A DNA stretch of 64,000 nucleotides, taken from positions 64,411 to 128,410 of the forward strand of contig NZ_CH672407.1 in NCBI RefSeq assembly GCF_000152885.1, read 5' to 3'. Position numbers and translations under genes: made by a program. The notes under the pieces were generated by a model. That model saw only the letters and a list, made by a program, of their open reading frames with translations. It ran no database searches and was not told where the DNA came from. Position 1 is the first letter of the stretch. Each line of letters starts with the position of its first letter. The stretch is from Idiomarina baltica OS145. Its GTDB lineage: Bacteria; Pseudomonadota; Gammaproteobacteria; Enterobacterales; Alteromonadaceae. Shown here piece after piece: positions 39,348 to 48,600 of the stretch.

Positions 39348-40244
39348 ATGAGCAAATCCTGTGGTGGCGCCTGTGGCGGTGATGCAACGTCCGCAGCGGA
39401 TACCGATATACAGGCCTCCTCCGAGGCGCCAGGGAGATGGGTCAGTGTTTATGCCGTGCCGAAGATGGACTGTCCATCAGAAGAGCGCATGATTCGCCTG
39501 GCCCTGAACGGCGTTGAGGGGATTCGGGCACTGTCCTTCGACTTGTCGAACCGCCGGTTGAAGGTCGTGCATGACGGTGAGGTCGAGCCCGTCACCGCGA
39601 AGCTGAAGACCTTGGAGCTAGGCGCCTCGCTTCAGGAAAGCGTCGCTGCCGATCCGGAGACCATCAAGGCGGCCGAGTTCTCGGCAGCCTCTGCCACGCA
39701 AGAATCCGGGACTCTTCGCTGGTTGCTCGGCATCAATGCGCTCCTTTTCGTAGTGGAAATGACAGCCGGCCTGATCGCCCAGTCCACCGGCCTGATTGGA
39801 GAGTCCCTGGACAATTTCGCCGATGCGGCCGTGTACGGGCTCGCACTTTATGCGGTTGGACATAGCGTGAGAATGCAGCTACGTGCCGCGCATGTTGCTG
39901 GTGTACTGCAACTGATCTTGGCTGTGGGCGTACTCATAGAGGTGGTGAGACGCTTTGTATTCGGTAGTGAGCCTGAATCGCTGGTGATGATGGCTATCGC
40001 ATTCGTCGCATTGATTGCCAATACCAGTTGTCTGCTGCTCATATCCAAACATCGGGAGGGCGGGGCGCACATGAAGGCAAGCTGGATATTCTCGGCCAAC
40101 GACGTGGTGATCAACCTGGGGGTCATCACCGCCGGTGCCCTGGTCGTGTGGACCGGTTCCAATTATCCGGATCTAATTATCGGCACCATCGCGGGGCTCG
40201 TCGTGCTTAACGGTGCCAGGCGCATTCTGGCGCTCAAGGGTTAA
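39348..40244 (+). CDS. cation diffusion facilitator transporter with N-terminal Cys-rich/HMA-like part
   Basis: Exports divalent cations (Zn/Cd/Co type) in exchange for protons. The N-terminus has SCGGACGG, then an HMA-like stretch with PKMDCPSEERM. Five to six membrane segments follow (about 125-295), with the CDF metal motif DNFADAAVYG. There is no long C-terminal domain, as in the ISPpu12-type CzcD-like protein. The ATG at 39348 has GTGGAG upstream. Passenger gene of the ISL3 element. Confidence 0.85.
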   Translation: MSKSCGGACGGDATSAADTDIQASSEAPGRWVSVYAVPKMDCPSEERMIRLALNGVEGIRALSFDLSNRRLKVVHDGEVEPVTAKLKTLELGASLQESVAADPETIKAAEFSAASATQESGTLRWLLGINALLFVVEMTAGLIAQSTGLIGESLDNFADAAVYGLALYAVGHSVRMQLRAAHVAGVLQLILAVGVLIEVVRRFVFGSEPESLVMMAIAFVALIANTSCLLLISKHREGGAHMKASWIFSANDVVINLGVITAGALVVWTGSNYPDLIIGTIAGLVVLNGARRILALKG

Positions 40245-40247
40245 ATA

Positions 40248-40760
40248 ATGCTCATTATTGGCAAAAAGCTCTCGCCGTACGCCCTGTTGTCCATATCGGG
40301 CCTGCTGGCAACGTCTGATCAAGCTGTAAAGTGGCTGGTGCAGCAATCAATGGCCTATGGCGAGTCTGTTTCGGTGACCCCGTTCTTTAACTGGGTGCAC
40401 CTAAGGAACACCGGTGCCGCATTCAGTCTTTTTGCGAATGGTGGAGGCTGGCAGCGCTACTTTTTTATCGGGATCGCGGTGGCGGTCTCGATTTTTCTGA
40501 TCAAGCTGATCCTTGAAAATCGTCATAAAGGAGAAGCCATCGCTTACAGTCTTATCCTCGGTGGCGCCATGGGCAACCTGATTGACCGGGTCTTTCGTGG
40601 CTATGTTGTGGATTCCTTTGATTTCTATTGGCGAGACTGGCATTGGCCGGCCTTCAACCTGGCTGATATTGCAATTGTCCTCGGTGCCTTACTTTTCGTT
40701 TCCGGCAGCTTTTTGGGTAAAAAAACAAACACCAATGCCGAGTCGGATGGATCTGACTGA
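40248..40760 (+). CDS. lspA: lipoprotein signal peptidase (SPase II) copy on the ISL3 element
   Basis: Aspartyl protease that cleaves lipoprotein signal peptides in the inner membrane. It has DQAVKWLV, NTGAAFSLF, GNLIDRVFRGYVVDSFDF with one catalytic Asp, and FNLADIAIV with the other. Four membrane segments, 170 residues. The chromosomal lspA should lie elsewhere, so this is an extra copy carried by the transposon, 3 bases after the CDF gene. Confidence 0.93.
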   Translation: MLIIGKKLSPYALLSISGLLATSDQAVKWLVQQSMAYGESVSVTPFFNWVHLRNTGAAFSLFANGGGWQRYFFIGIAVAVSIFLIKLILENRHKGEAIAYSLILGGAMGNLIDRVFRGYVVDSFDFYWRDWHWPAFNLADIAIVLGALLFVSGSFLGKKTNTNAESDGSD

Positions 40761-40781
40761 AACCTTCGCCTATACAACACC

Positions 40782-42071
40782 ATGACCGAACTTCCCGACA
40801 ACATCCTTCACCTGCCGCAATACCAAGTACTGGGCTGCAAAACCACCGACGACGACATGCACTTCCAAGTGGACGTGCTCGATCCCATCGCCTGCGAAGA
40901 ATGCGGAGTGCAGGGTGAGTTCGTGCGGTTCGGCAAGCGTGATGTTCCCTATCGTGATCTGCCCATCCACGGCAAGCGGGTCACCCTCTGGGTGGTCCGC
41001 CGCCGGTACACCTGCCGGGCCTGCAAGACAACCTTCAGGCGCCAGCTACCGGAGATGGTGGACGGCTTCCGTATGACGCTGCGGCTGCATGAATACGTGG
41101 AGAAGGAATCCTTCAACCACCCCTACACCTTTGTGGCGGCACAGACCGGCCTGGACGAGAAGACGGTACGCGACATCTTCAACGCCCGCGCCGAGTTCTT
41201 GGGGCGCTGGCACCGCTTCGAGACGCCCCGCATTCTGGGCATCGACGAGCTGTACCTGAACAAGCGCTACCGCTGCATCCTGACCAACATCGAGGAGCGA
41301 GCCCTGCTCGACCTGCTGGCTACCCGCCGTCAGGACGTGGTGACCAACTACCTGATGAAGCTGAAAGACCGCCAGAAGGTCGAGATCGTCAGCATGGACA
41401 TGTGGAACCCCTACCGGGCAGCGGTCAAGGCCTTGCTGCCACAGGCCCGCATCGTGGTCGATAAGTTCCATGTGGTACGCATGGCCAACGATGCCCTGGA
41501 GAAGGTGCGCAAGGGCCTCAGAAAGGAGCTGAAACCCTCCCAGAGCCGAACCCTCAAGGGCGACCGGAAGATCCTGCTGAAACGCGCTCACGAAGTTTCA
41601 GATCGGGAACGGCTGATCATGGAGACCTGGACAGGCGCATTCCCGCAACTGCTGGCCGCCTACGAGCACAAGGAACGCTTCTATGGCATCTGGGACGCCA
41701 TCACACGGCCCCAGTCAGAAGCCGCCCTGGACGAGTGGATAGCCACCATTCCGAAAGGCCAGAAGGAAGTCTGGAGCGATCTGGTCAGGGCTGTGGGCAA
41801 CTGGCGCGAAGAGATCATGACCTACTTCGAGACGGACATGCCCGTCACCAACGCTTACACGGAGTCGATCAACCGACTGGCCAAAGACAAGAACCGTGAA
41901 GGGCGTGGTTACTCCTTCGAGGTGATGCGGGAACGAATGCTCTACACCACGAAGCACAAGAAGAAGGCACCGACTGCGAAGGTCTCTCCTTTCTACAAGA
42001 AAACCATCGGTTACGGACTGCCGGACTTCGCAGAGGAACTCAACTACGGAGTCGATCTATCAACCATCTGA
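40782..42071 (+). CDS. tnpA: ISL3-family transposase
   Basis: It has an N-terminal zinc-finger pair (CEECG and CRAC), then a helix-turn-helix region and the DDE core with GIDELYLNKRY, VVDKFHVVRMAND, and Glu in TNAYTESINRLAKDKNREG. Length 429 is typical, with no frameshift or stop, so probably functional. It lies 58 bases inside the right inverted repeat. Confidence 0.93.
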   Translation: MTELPDNILHLPQYQVLGCKTTDDDMHFQVDVLDPIACEECGVQGEFVRFGKRDVPYRDLPIHGKRVTLWVVRRRYTCRACKTTFRRQLPEMVDGFRMTLRLHEYVEKESFNHPYTFVAAQTGLDEKTVRDIFNARAEFLGRWHRFETPRILGIDELYLNKRYRCILTNIEERALLDLLATRRQDVVTNYLMKLKDRQKVEIVSMDMWNPYRAAVKALLPQARIVVDKFHVVRMANDALEKVRKGLRKELKPSQSRTLKGDRKILLKRAHEVSDRERLIMETWTGAFPQLLAAYEHKERFYGIWDAITRPQSEAALDEWIATIPKGQKEVWSDLVRAVGNWREEIMTYFETDMPVTNAYTESINRLAKDKNREGRGYSFEVMRERMLYTTKHKKKAPTAKVSPFYKKTIGYGLPDFAEELNYGVDLSTI

Positions 42072-42153
42072 GGGTGGTATCAGATTGATGGGGTGAAGGT
42101 GCCCCATCAACCATTAAATCCGTATACCCTAAAGAAATAGGGATCCTCAGTCC

Positions 42154-42510
42154 CTATAACTCTATCTCGACAACGCCGAGGCCAAGATCTCCCTGAGCGG
42201 CTCCTATGTAACGCAACTTCACTGCCTAAGGGCTGTGACGCAGCATTTTCATTACACTGGCGATGTCGTTCGTGCTCTTATAAAGGTGGTAGCCTCGGTT
42301 TTCTCGCATTGAGTGAGTACCCAGTATAATACCAACTCCCTTGCCAATCTGGACGAACGCCCTCGAAACGTGATTGCAACTAATTGGAGCCTCATCCAAG
42401 CCGAGAGACCATTGGTTTCGGTTCCTTTCCCTACCAGCGTCAGGCTGGTCATCGTTCATGCTTTCAAGTTTGATGGACAGGAAACCCGAGAGCCTTAACA
42501 CTAGGTTCAC
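42154..42510 (-). pseudogene. tyrosine recombinase remnant 2 (nonsense-mutated)
   Basis: A diverged copy of the recombinase region at 38348-38757: VGIILGTHSMRENRGYHLYKS matches its HxxR block. A TAG then replaces the codon expected to encode Glu in HSSEAV, and after it the frame continues AVKLRYIGAAQGDL with the nucleophile Tyr. The N-terminal part has decayed. Same strand and direction as remnant 1, on the other side of the ISL3 element. Confidence 0.75.
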
Positions 42511-42839
42511 ACCCAGATCCCAAACATCAGCAACCTGCTGATCGTAGGTTGGGTAGGTAATTAATTTGACGGTTACCCGCTTGTACTTCCACCATGCTCG
42601 AATTCTTTTTTTGCTGTAAGACGTGACTTTCAGTACTTAAGATGGTATAAAAGGAGAAATAGCCTGGCATTAATGAGTTTGCTTGTTCCCATTTCCTTAT
42701 TTTAGGAACTTAGTAGTAATCAAAACAGAACCACTCTTTTTGATGATATATCTTTTAAATTATGGGAAGTTCAAGCTTTGATTGAGAACGACTTTTAATT
42801 AATGTACCGTAGTGACGCCTTTTTAAACCATAGGTAATG
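42511..42839. other. 329-bp AT-rich gap before the RND operon
   Basis: No convincing gene. It may hold the promoter of the czc-type operon, but I see only weak matches (for example TTGATT with TAATGT about 16 bases later near 42780-42804) and would not commit to one. Confidence 0.4.
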
Positions 42840-43181
42840 ATGCTTAGACTCGGATTTTTAATACTGGTGCTTGTTGCTGTTCTGACTCAAATCAGTCAGG
42901 CGGTTGCTGATGTGCATCAATCTCACCAATCCTCTTCTGAGCAACACCTCAATTTTGAGCATGACGAATCCCACATCGATAAGCGCAATCTCCCTAAAAG
43001 TGGCGAAATCAGCTTTGACTACCATCATTGCTGTCACTGCCATGGTTCATTTCATTTATATGCCATGAAGGCTGAAAAAACTCTCGCGTTACCACGAATG
43101 GGCACAATACGTCTTGGGTATACTGAGTTTTACACTAACCCACTATCATCGCCGCTGTTCCGGCCTCCCATCTCCTCATAG
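42840..43181 (+). CDS. small exported Cys/His-rich protein ahead of the RND efflux operon
   Basis: Not assigned to a named family with certainty. It has a signal peptide (about 1-24, ending AVA), then a His-rich stretch (HQSHQSS, HDESHID), and a compact metal-site-like cluster YHHCCHCHGSFH at about residues 60-71. Position and composition resemble the CzcI-like or small periplasmic proteins that precede czcCBA operons. ATG 42840 is preferred over 42837 because AGG is 5 bases upstream. 113 residues. Confidence 0.65.
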   Translation: MLRLGFLILVLVAVLTQISQAVADVHQSHQSSSEQHLNFEHDESHIDKRNLPKSGEISFDYHHCCHCHGSFHLYAMKAEKTLALPRMGTIRLGYTEFYTNPLSSPLFRPPISS

Positions 43182-43191
43182 CTGCCTAATA

Positions 43192-43207
43192 CGCTGCTTT
43201 AGCAGCG
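43192..43207 (+). promoter_or_regulatory. short hairpin between the small exported gene and czcC
   Basis: CGCTGC-TTTA-GCAGCG forms a 6-bp stem with a 4-base loop, followed by an AT-rich stretch without a T-run. It could stabilise or attenuate the transcript. Confidence 0.35.
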
Positions 43208-43254
43208 CAACTAAATCATTATTTTACGCAGTAATATGACTGAGGAGTCTATCT

Positions 43255-44505
43255 ATGGGTCCGTTTTCGACACATAGCAAACGCTTGTTTGTTGCCGTAA
43301 GTCTGGCAATAAGTTCAAGCTACGCCAATGCACAACAGTTGCCCGAGCAATGGCAAAAAACTGTGCAGCAACACCCCAGTGTTGAAGCCGCTCAACAGCA
43401 GGCTGAAGCGCTGATCCAACAGGGCAAACAATTAAATCAGCCTTTGTACAACCCTAGCTTATCGTCACGCTTAGAGCGCGAGGGTGACATCAATAATTAC
43501 GCTGTTGGTCTAAGCCAGACGCTGGACTGGAGCACTCGCAATGAAGCAAGGGCCAGTCAGAGTGACGCCATGACGGCTATGGCAGTGAGTATTTATCGCC
43601 AGTCGGCGACATCGCATGCTAAAACTTTGTTGAATGCCTATGTGCAATGGCTGGACGCAAAACAGCGTTACGCACTGGCTGAGCAGCAAGAGAAAATCGT
43701 TAAACAGGCGATAAGCCTGGTTGCCGAACGACGTAAAGCCGGTGACTTAGGTGCCGTCGACGAACAACTGACGGTACTCGCGCTAAGTCGGCAACTGCAA
43801 CAAACGGCAGCGGCTTATCAACAACTGCAATCCGCTGAAGCAGAGTTAAACGCTCTGCTAACAACGTCTGATGTCGGTCAACTCTCCATTAATGAGGAGC
43901 TATTTAACGTTGAACCTGCGTTAACGGCTCGTTGGCAACAACATCCAGCGTTAAAAGCCGCTTACCTGCAATGGCAATTAAAGCGCGCCGATGTCGACTG
44001 GAAACGCTCGTTAACCACCGCCAACCCAACCGTAGGCGTCGAAGCGGGCGAGAGCGATAACGAAACAGTAATTGGCTTATCATTCAGCATTCCACTACAG
44101 GTTCGCAATAACTACAGCGATGCGGTGCGCGCAGCCAATAGCGAAGCTGTTGCTGAAGAAAAACGTTTGATTGCACTAAGGCAACAATGGCAAGCAGCAC
44201 TGAAATCGTCTCTTAACAATTATCGTTTTGTGAAAAAACAGTGGCAAAGCTGGCAAAGAGACTTTCAATCTCGGCAGGATGAGTCGATGCAGGTGATTGA
44301 GCAGTCCTGGCTCGCCGGTGACCTATCCACCACAGACTACCTCACCGCTGTGCAACAGCAGCTCGATAGCCAATTTGCAGGGATAGCGCTGCAAACACAA
44401 TATCGGTTGGCCGCCATTGAATGGTTGTACCGTTCGGGCGAACTCAGTAAAGCACTGACGTTATCGCCGTTAAGCCAGCCAACAAACGCAGAGATTGGAG
44501 AGTAA
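43255..44505 (+). CDS. czcC: outer membrane efflux protein of an RND metal pump (CzcC-like)
   Basis: TolC-fold outer-membrane channel. It has a signal peptide (about 1-26, ending YANAQ) and two OEP repeats with long Gln/Ala/Leu-rich helices. Length 416 fits CzcC. It has GAGGAG upstream of the ATG. It is followed 3 bases later by the membrane fusion gene, giving the usual C-B-A order. Confidence 0.9.
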   Translation: MGPFSTHSKRLFVAVSLAISSSYANAQQLPEQWQKTVQQHPSVEAAQQQAEALIQQGKQLNQPLYNPSLSSRLEREGDINNYAVGLSQTLDWSTRNEARASQSDAMTAMAVSIYRQSATSHAKTLLNAYVQWLDAKQRYALAEQQEKIVKQAISLVAERRKAGDLGAVDEQLTVLALSRQLQQTAAAYQQLQSAEAELNALLTTSDVGQLSINEELFNVEPALTARWQQHPALKAAYLQWQLKRADVDWKRSLTTANPTVGVEAGESDNETVIGLSFSIPLQVRNNYSDAVRAANSEAVAEEKRLIALRQQWQAALKSSLNNYRFVKKQWQSWQRDFQSRQDESMQVIEQSWLAGDLSTTDYLTAVQQQLDSQFAGIALQTQYRLAAIEWLYRSGELSKALTLSPLSQPTNAEIGE

Positions 44506-44508
44506 ACG

Positions 44509-45654
44509 ATGTCAGTAAAACCTTTATACGCAGCAATAGCACTTGCGCTGAGCTTTTCGGTTATGGCGCAGGATGAACACGGACACGACGAAAAAGAAGA
44601 TACCCACAAGGAAGAAGGCAAACACGAGCAAGGTGAACATAAGGAAAGCTCAGGCGTGGAGCTATCCAGCAAGCAGCTATCCATGGCAGATATCACCACG
44701 CGAACCTTGCAAACTCAAGTCATTGAATATCCGGTTTATGCCCCGGGCGAGGTGGTTGCTAACGACTTTAATAGCTATATCGTGAGTCCGCGCATCGATT
44801 CGACCGTGCTCAAACGTTTTGTCAGTATTGGCGACCACGTCGAAAAAGGTGAACCACTAGCCACCCTCTTCAGCGCGATCATGGCGGAGGCGCAAAGTCA
44901 GTATTTGGTCACACTTAACGAATGGCAACGCGTGCAGTCGCTCGGTGAGTCAACGGTGGGTGAAAAACGCTTTGTCGAAGCGAAAAACGCCTTTACCTCA
45001 GCGCAAGCGCAACTCAAAGCATTTGGTATGTCAGCCAGTGATATTAAGCGTTTAAGTAAAGCTGACTACCCTATCGGCGAATACCAACTGACCTCAGAAA
45101 TTGGCGGGATTGTGGTTAGCGATAACTTTAAGCAGGGCCAGCAAGTTAATGCCGGTAACCACTTGGTTGAAGTGCTGCAAGAAGAAACCCTGTGGGTTAA
45201 TGCTCGGCTACCAGGCTCAGCTGACCTTAATGTGCAGTTTGGTGATGCTGTTACGGTAAGTGTCGATAATCAGCGCTTTGCGGCAAAAGTCATTCAGGAA
45301 GGCCACACAATAGACCATAAAACCCGAACCCGAACGGTACGACTTGGGGTAAATAACGAAAAGGACCAATTACACCCTGGTTTATTTGCGGATGTTTATT
45401 TCTCAGTCAAGTCCGATGGACCGGTGCTTGCAGTTAAGGACTCAGCCTTAATGCGGGCACCTGATGGTGACTGGCAGATATTCATTGAGCACGAACCCGG
45501 AAAGTTTGAACCGAAGAAAGTCGAATTGGTTGATGAAAAGGGTCCGTGGAAAGTTATTCGAGGCGTTAAGGAAGGCACAAAATACGTAGACAACGGCGCG
45601 TTTTTCGTTCGCTCACAAATCGCTAAAGGCGGTTTTGACCCACATAACCACTAA
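44509..45654 (+). CDS. czcB: periplasmic adaptor subunit of an RND metal pump (CzcB-like)
   Basis: HlyD-type membrane fusion protein linking CzcA to CzcC. It has a signal peptide (about 1-20), then a His/Glu/Asp-rich segment (about residues 21-50, with repeated H-x-x-x-H) that may bind metal. Barrel-sandwich, alpha-hairpin and beta-barrel parts follow. Length 381. It lies 11 bases before czcA, which has AGGAGG at its start. Confidence 0.92.
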   Translation: MSVKPLYAAIALALSFSVMAQDEHGHDEKEDTHKEEGKHEQGEHKESSGVELSSKQLSMADITTRTLQTQVIEYPVYAPGEVVANDFNSYIVSPRIDSTVLKRFVSIGDHVEKGEPLATLFSAIMAEAQSQYLVTLNEWQRVQSLGESTVGEKRFVEAKNAFTSAQAQLKAFGMSASDIKRLSKADYPIGEYQLTSEIGGIVVSDNFKQGQQVNAGNHLVEVLQEETLWVNARLPGSADLNVQFGDAVTVSVDNQRFAAKVIQEGHTIDHKTRTRTVRLGVNNEKDQLHPGLFADVYFSVKSDGPVLAVKDSALMRAPDGDWQIFIEHEPGKFEPKKVELVDEKGPWKVIRGVKEGTKYVDNGAFFVRSQIAKGGFDPHNH

Positions 45655-45665
45655 CAGGAGGTTGT

Positions 45666-48600
45666 ATGTTTCAGCGCATTATTCAGTTTGCTGTCGCCAA
45701 TCGCCTGTTATTGGTATTGGCTTTATTCAGCATCAGCATTGCGTCATTTTTTATTATTCCCAAACTTAATCTGGATGCCTTTCCCGATGTTACCAACGTT
45801 CAGGTAACGGTAAATACGGAAGCACCAGGATTAGCAGCGACCGAAGTCGAGCAGCTTATTACCTATCCGATAGAGTCGGTGATGTATGCCCTGCCCGACG
45901 TCAAAGAAGTTCGGTCAATCTCAAAAACAGGTTTATCGGGCATTACCGTGGTATTTGACGAGAGTGTCGATATCTACTTTGCCCGGCAACTGGTATTCGA
46001 GCGGCTGCAAGCGGCAAAGGAGTTGATTCCAGAGGGAGTCGGCACGCCCGAAATGGGCCCTAACTCTTCCGGTCTCGGCCAGGTTTATCAGTATCTGCTA
46101 CTTGCCGAGCCGGGCTCTGGTGTCAGTAGCATGGAGCTACGCAGTCTTAACGACTATGTGGTTAAACTGCTACTGATGCCCGTTGAGGGAATTACCGAAG
46201 TCTTGTCCTTTGGCGGTGAAGTTAAGCAATATCAGGTTAACCTCAATCCCGCCAAGCTGCTGTCTTACGACCTTACCCAGCAAGATGTGATGAGCGCGGT
46301 CAACAAGAATAACGGTAACGTTGGTGGTTGGTATATGCCCCGCGGTCAGGAGCAGTTGGTTATTCGCGGCACCGGCTGGCTGGAAAGCGGTAAAAAAGGC
46401 CTGCAACAAATACGACAAATACCGCTCAAAACCGTTGACGGCGTTTCCGTAACACTGGGCCAGGTTGCCGACGTCGAAATCGGCAGTGAAATTCGCCAGG
46501 GAGCGGTCTCAATGTCGCGTAAAGTCGACGGCGAGGTCAACCAGCTGGGCGAAGTGGTGTCGGGTATTGTGCTCAAACGCAAGGGCTCGAATACCAAAGC
46601 CACCATCGACGGTATTAAAAAGCGCATTCCGCTTATTCAGCAAGCATTACCCGAGGGTGTCACCTTTGAGCCGTATTATGATCAGGCCGATTTAATACAA
46701 AAAGCCGTATCTACGGTCGCATATTCACTGCTCATTGCCTTTGTCTTTATTATCGCAGTATTAGCACTGTTTTTGCTCAACATACGCGCTACTTTTTTAG
46801 TGTTACTGTCCATTCCCGTTTCTATCGCCATTGCCCTGATGGTAATGTCCGCGATGGGCATGTCAGCTAACCTGATGTCGCTGGGCGGGATTGCTGTTGC
46901 CATTGGTATGCTGGTCGACGGCTCCGTGGTGATGGTTGAAAACATCTTTAAGCACTTAAGTCGTCCGGATAGTGAACACCAAGACGACGCCGAGCAACGC
47001 ACAGAGCACCGCGACCCAGATCCTCAGGCAGCCAAACTCGATAGCCATGGTATCAAGCTGCGAGTTAAGGAAGCGGCGAACGAAGTGGCACGACCGGTAT
47101 TCTTTGCCGCCATGATTATCTTGGTGGTCTTTATGCCACTGTTTAGTTTTCAGGGTGTTGAAGCTAAATTATTTGAGCCCATGGCTATCAGTATTATGTT
47201 GGCCATTATCTCCGCGGTTTTTGTGGCCATCATGGTTGTACCGGCATTAGCCAGTTACTTTTTCAGTCGGGGTATTAAGCCTCGTGAAAATAAACTGCTT
47301 AAACCACTAGATAATGGTTATAAAAGACTATTATCGGTGGCGTTACGCAGTAAAAAGGCTGTTATTACCCTGGCCGGTGTGCTGTTTGTCGGCGCTTTGG
47401 TGTTAGTGCCTCGTCTCGGCACAGAATTTGCGCCCGAATTGGAAGAAGGCACGATTAATATTCGCGTGACATTAGCCCCCTCCTCTAACCTTGAAACGGC
47501 CTTAGAGGTGGCTCCGAAGCTTGAAAAAATCCTGATGTCGTTCCCGGAAACCACCTACGCACTCAGCCGCATTGGACGAGCTGAAGTGGGCGGCGATCCA
47601 GAGCCTATCAGCAACATCGAGTTATATGTGGGTCTTAAGCCGCAGTCTGAATGGACAACGGCATCCGATCGCTACGCCTTACAAGAAAAAATGGAGGCAA
47701 AACTAGATGCTCACCCAGGCTTGTTGTTTAATTTTTCACAACCTATTGCAACACGGGTTGATGAACTGCTCTCAGGTGTAAAATCGCAGCTAGCCATCAA
47801 ACTATTTGGACCCGAGCTTGACGTGTTGGCCCGTAAAGGCCAGGAAATAGAAAGTGCCGTCAAGCAGGTTGACGGGGCCGTTGCAGTAGCGATGGAGCAA
47901 ATAAAAGGTGAAGCACAACTGGTGGTTTCGCCGAAACGCCAACAACTCTCACGCTACGGCTTAAATGTCTCCGATGTACTTAGCGTTGTCGACAATGGCT
48001 TGGGTGGCGCTTCGGCAGGCCAGATCATTCGCGGTAATGAGCGCTATGATATTTACGTGCGGCTGGCCAAGCAATTCCGCGATACGCCGGAGTCTATTCG
48101 CTCGTTACGCTTGTTAACTCCTTCGGGAGCCTGGGTAACCGTAGGCGAAGTCGCCCACGTCGCAATTGAATCAGGACCACCGCAAATCCGTCGTGATGAT
48201 GTACAGCGTCGCGTTGTGATTCAATCGAACGTTCAGGGTCGTGACATGGGTAGCGTGGTTGCCGATATTCGGAAGGCGATTGACGAGAAGGTGGATTTAC
48301 CAACCGGTTACTCAGTCGATATTGGTGGCCAGTTCGAAAGTCAACAACGAGCACAGGAGCGCTTGTCCATTGTCGTTCCCATATCGCTGGCACTCATCGC
48401 CCTGCTGCTTTATTTTGCTTTCGGCACCATGGGTCAAGCCATGTTGATTTTGGTGAATGTACCATTGGCAGTCATCGGCGGTATTGTGGCTCTCTATGTG
48501 TCAGGACAGTACTTATCGGTGCCCAGCGCCGTGGGTTTCATCACACTGTTTGGTGTGGCGGTACTAAACGGTGTGGTTCTGGTCGAAAGTATAAACCAGA

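Larger units (their letters stand above)
38758..42129 (+). mobile_element. ISPpu12-like ISL3-family transposon with metal-resistance passengers, 3372 bp
   Basis: The terminal repeats match at 21 of 24 positions: left starts GGGTAAGCGGATTAAATGG at 38758, right (reverse complement) starts GGGTATACGGATTTAATGG at 42129. Inside are a CadR-like MerR regulator, a CDF transporter, lspA, and an ISL3 transposase, the gene set I recall for ISPpu12 of Pseudomonas putida, also of about this length. By eye the element is more GC-rich than its surroundings. Flanking octamers (GATATTTT and TAAAGAAA) do not match, so there is no 8-base target duplication. Confidence 0.85.

Noticed and set aside
40782-42071. 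Minus-strand frames opposite the ISL3 transposase
   Set aside because: GC-rich antisense shadows with no independent support.
42670-42690. TGGCATTAATGAGTTTGCT as a sigma-54 promoter
   Set aside because: The distance between GG and GC is 13 bases rather than 10.
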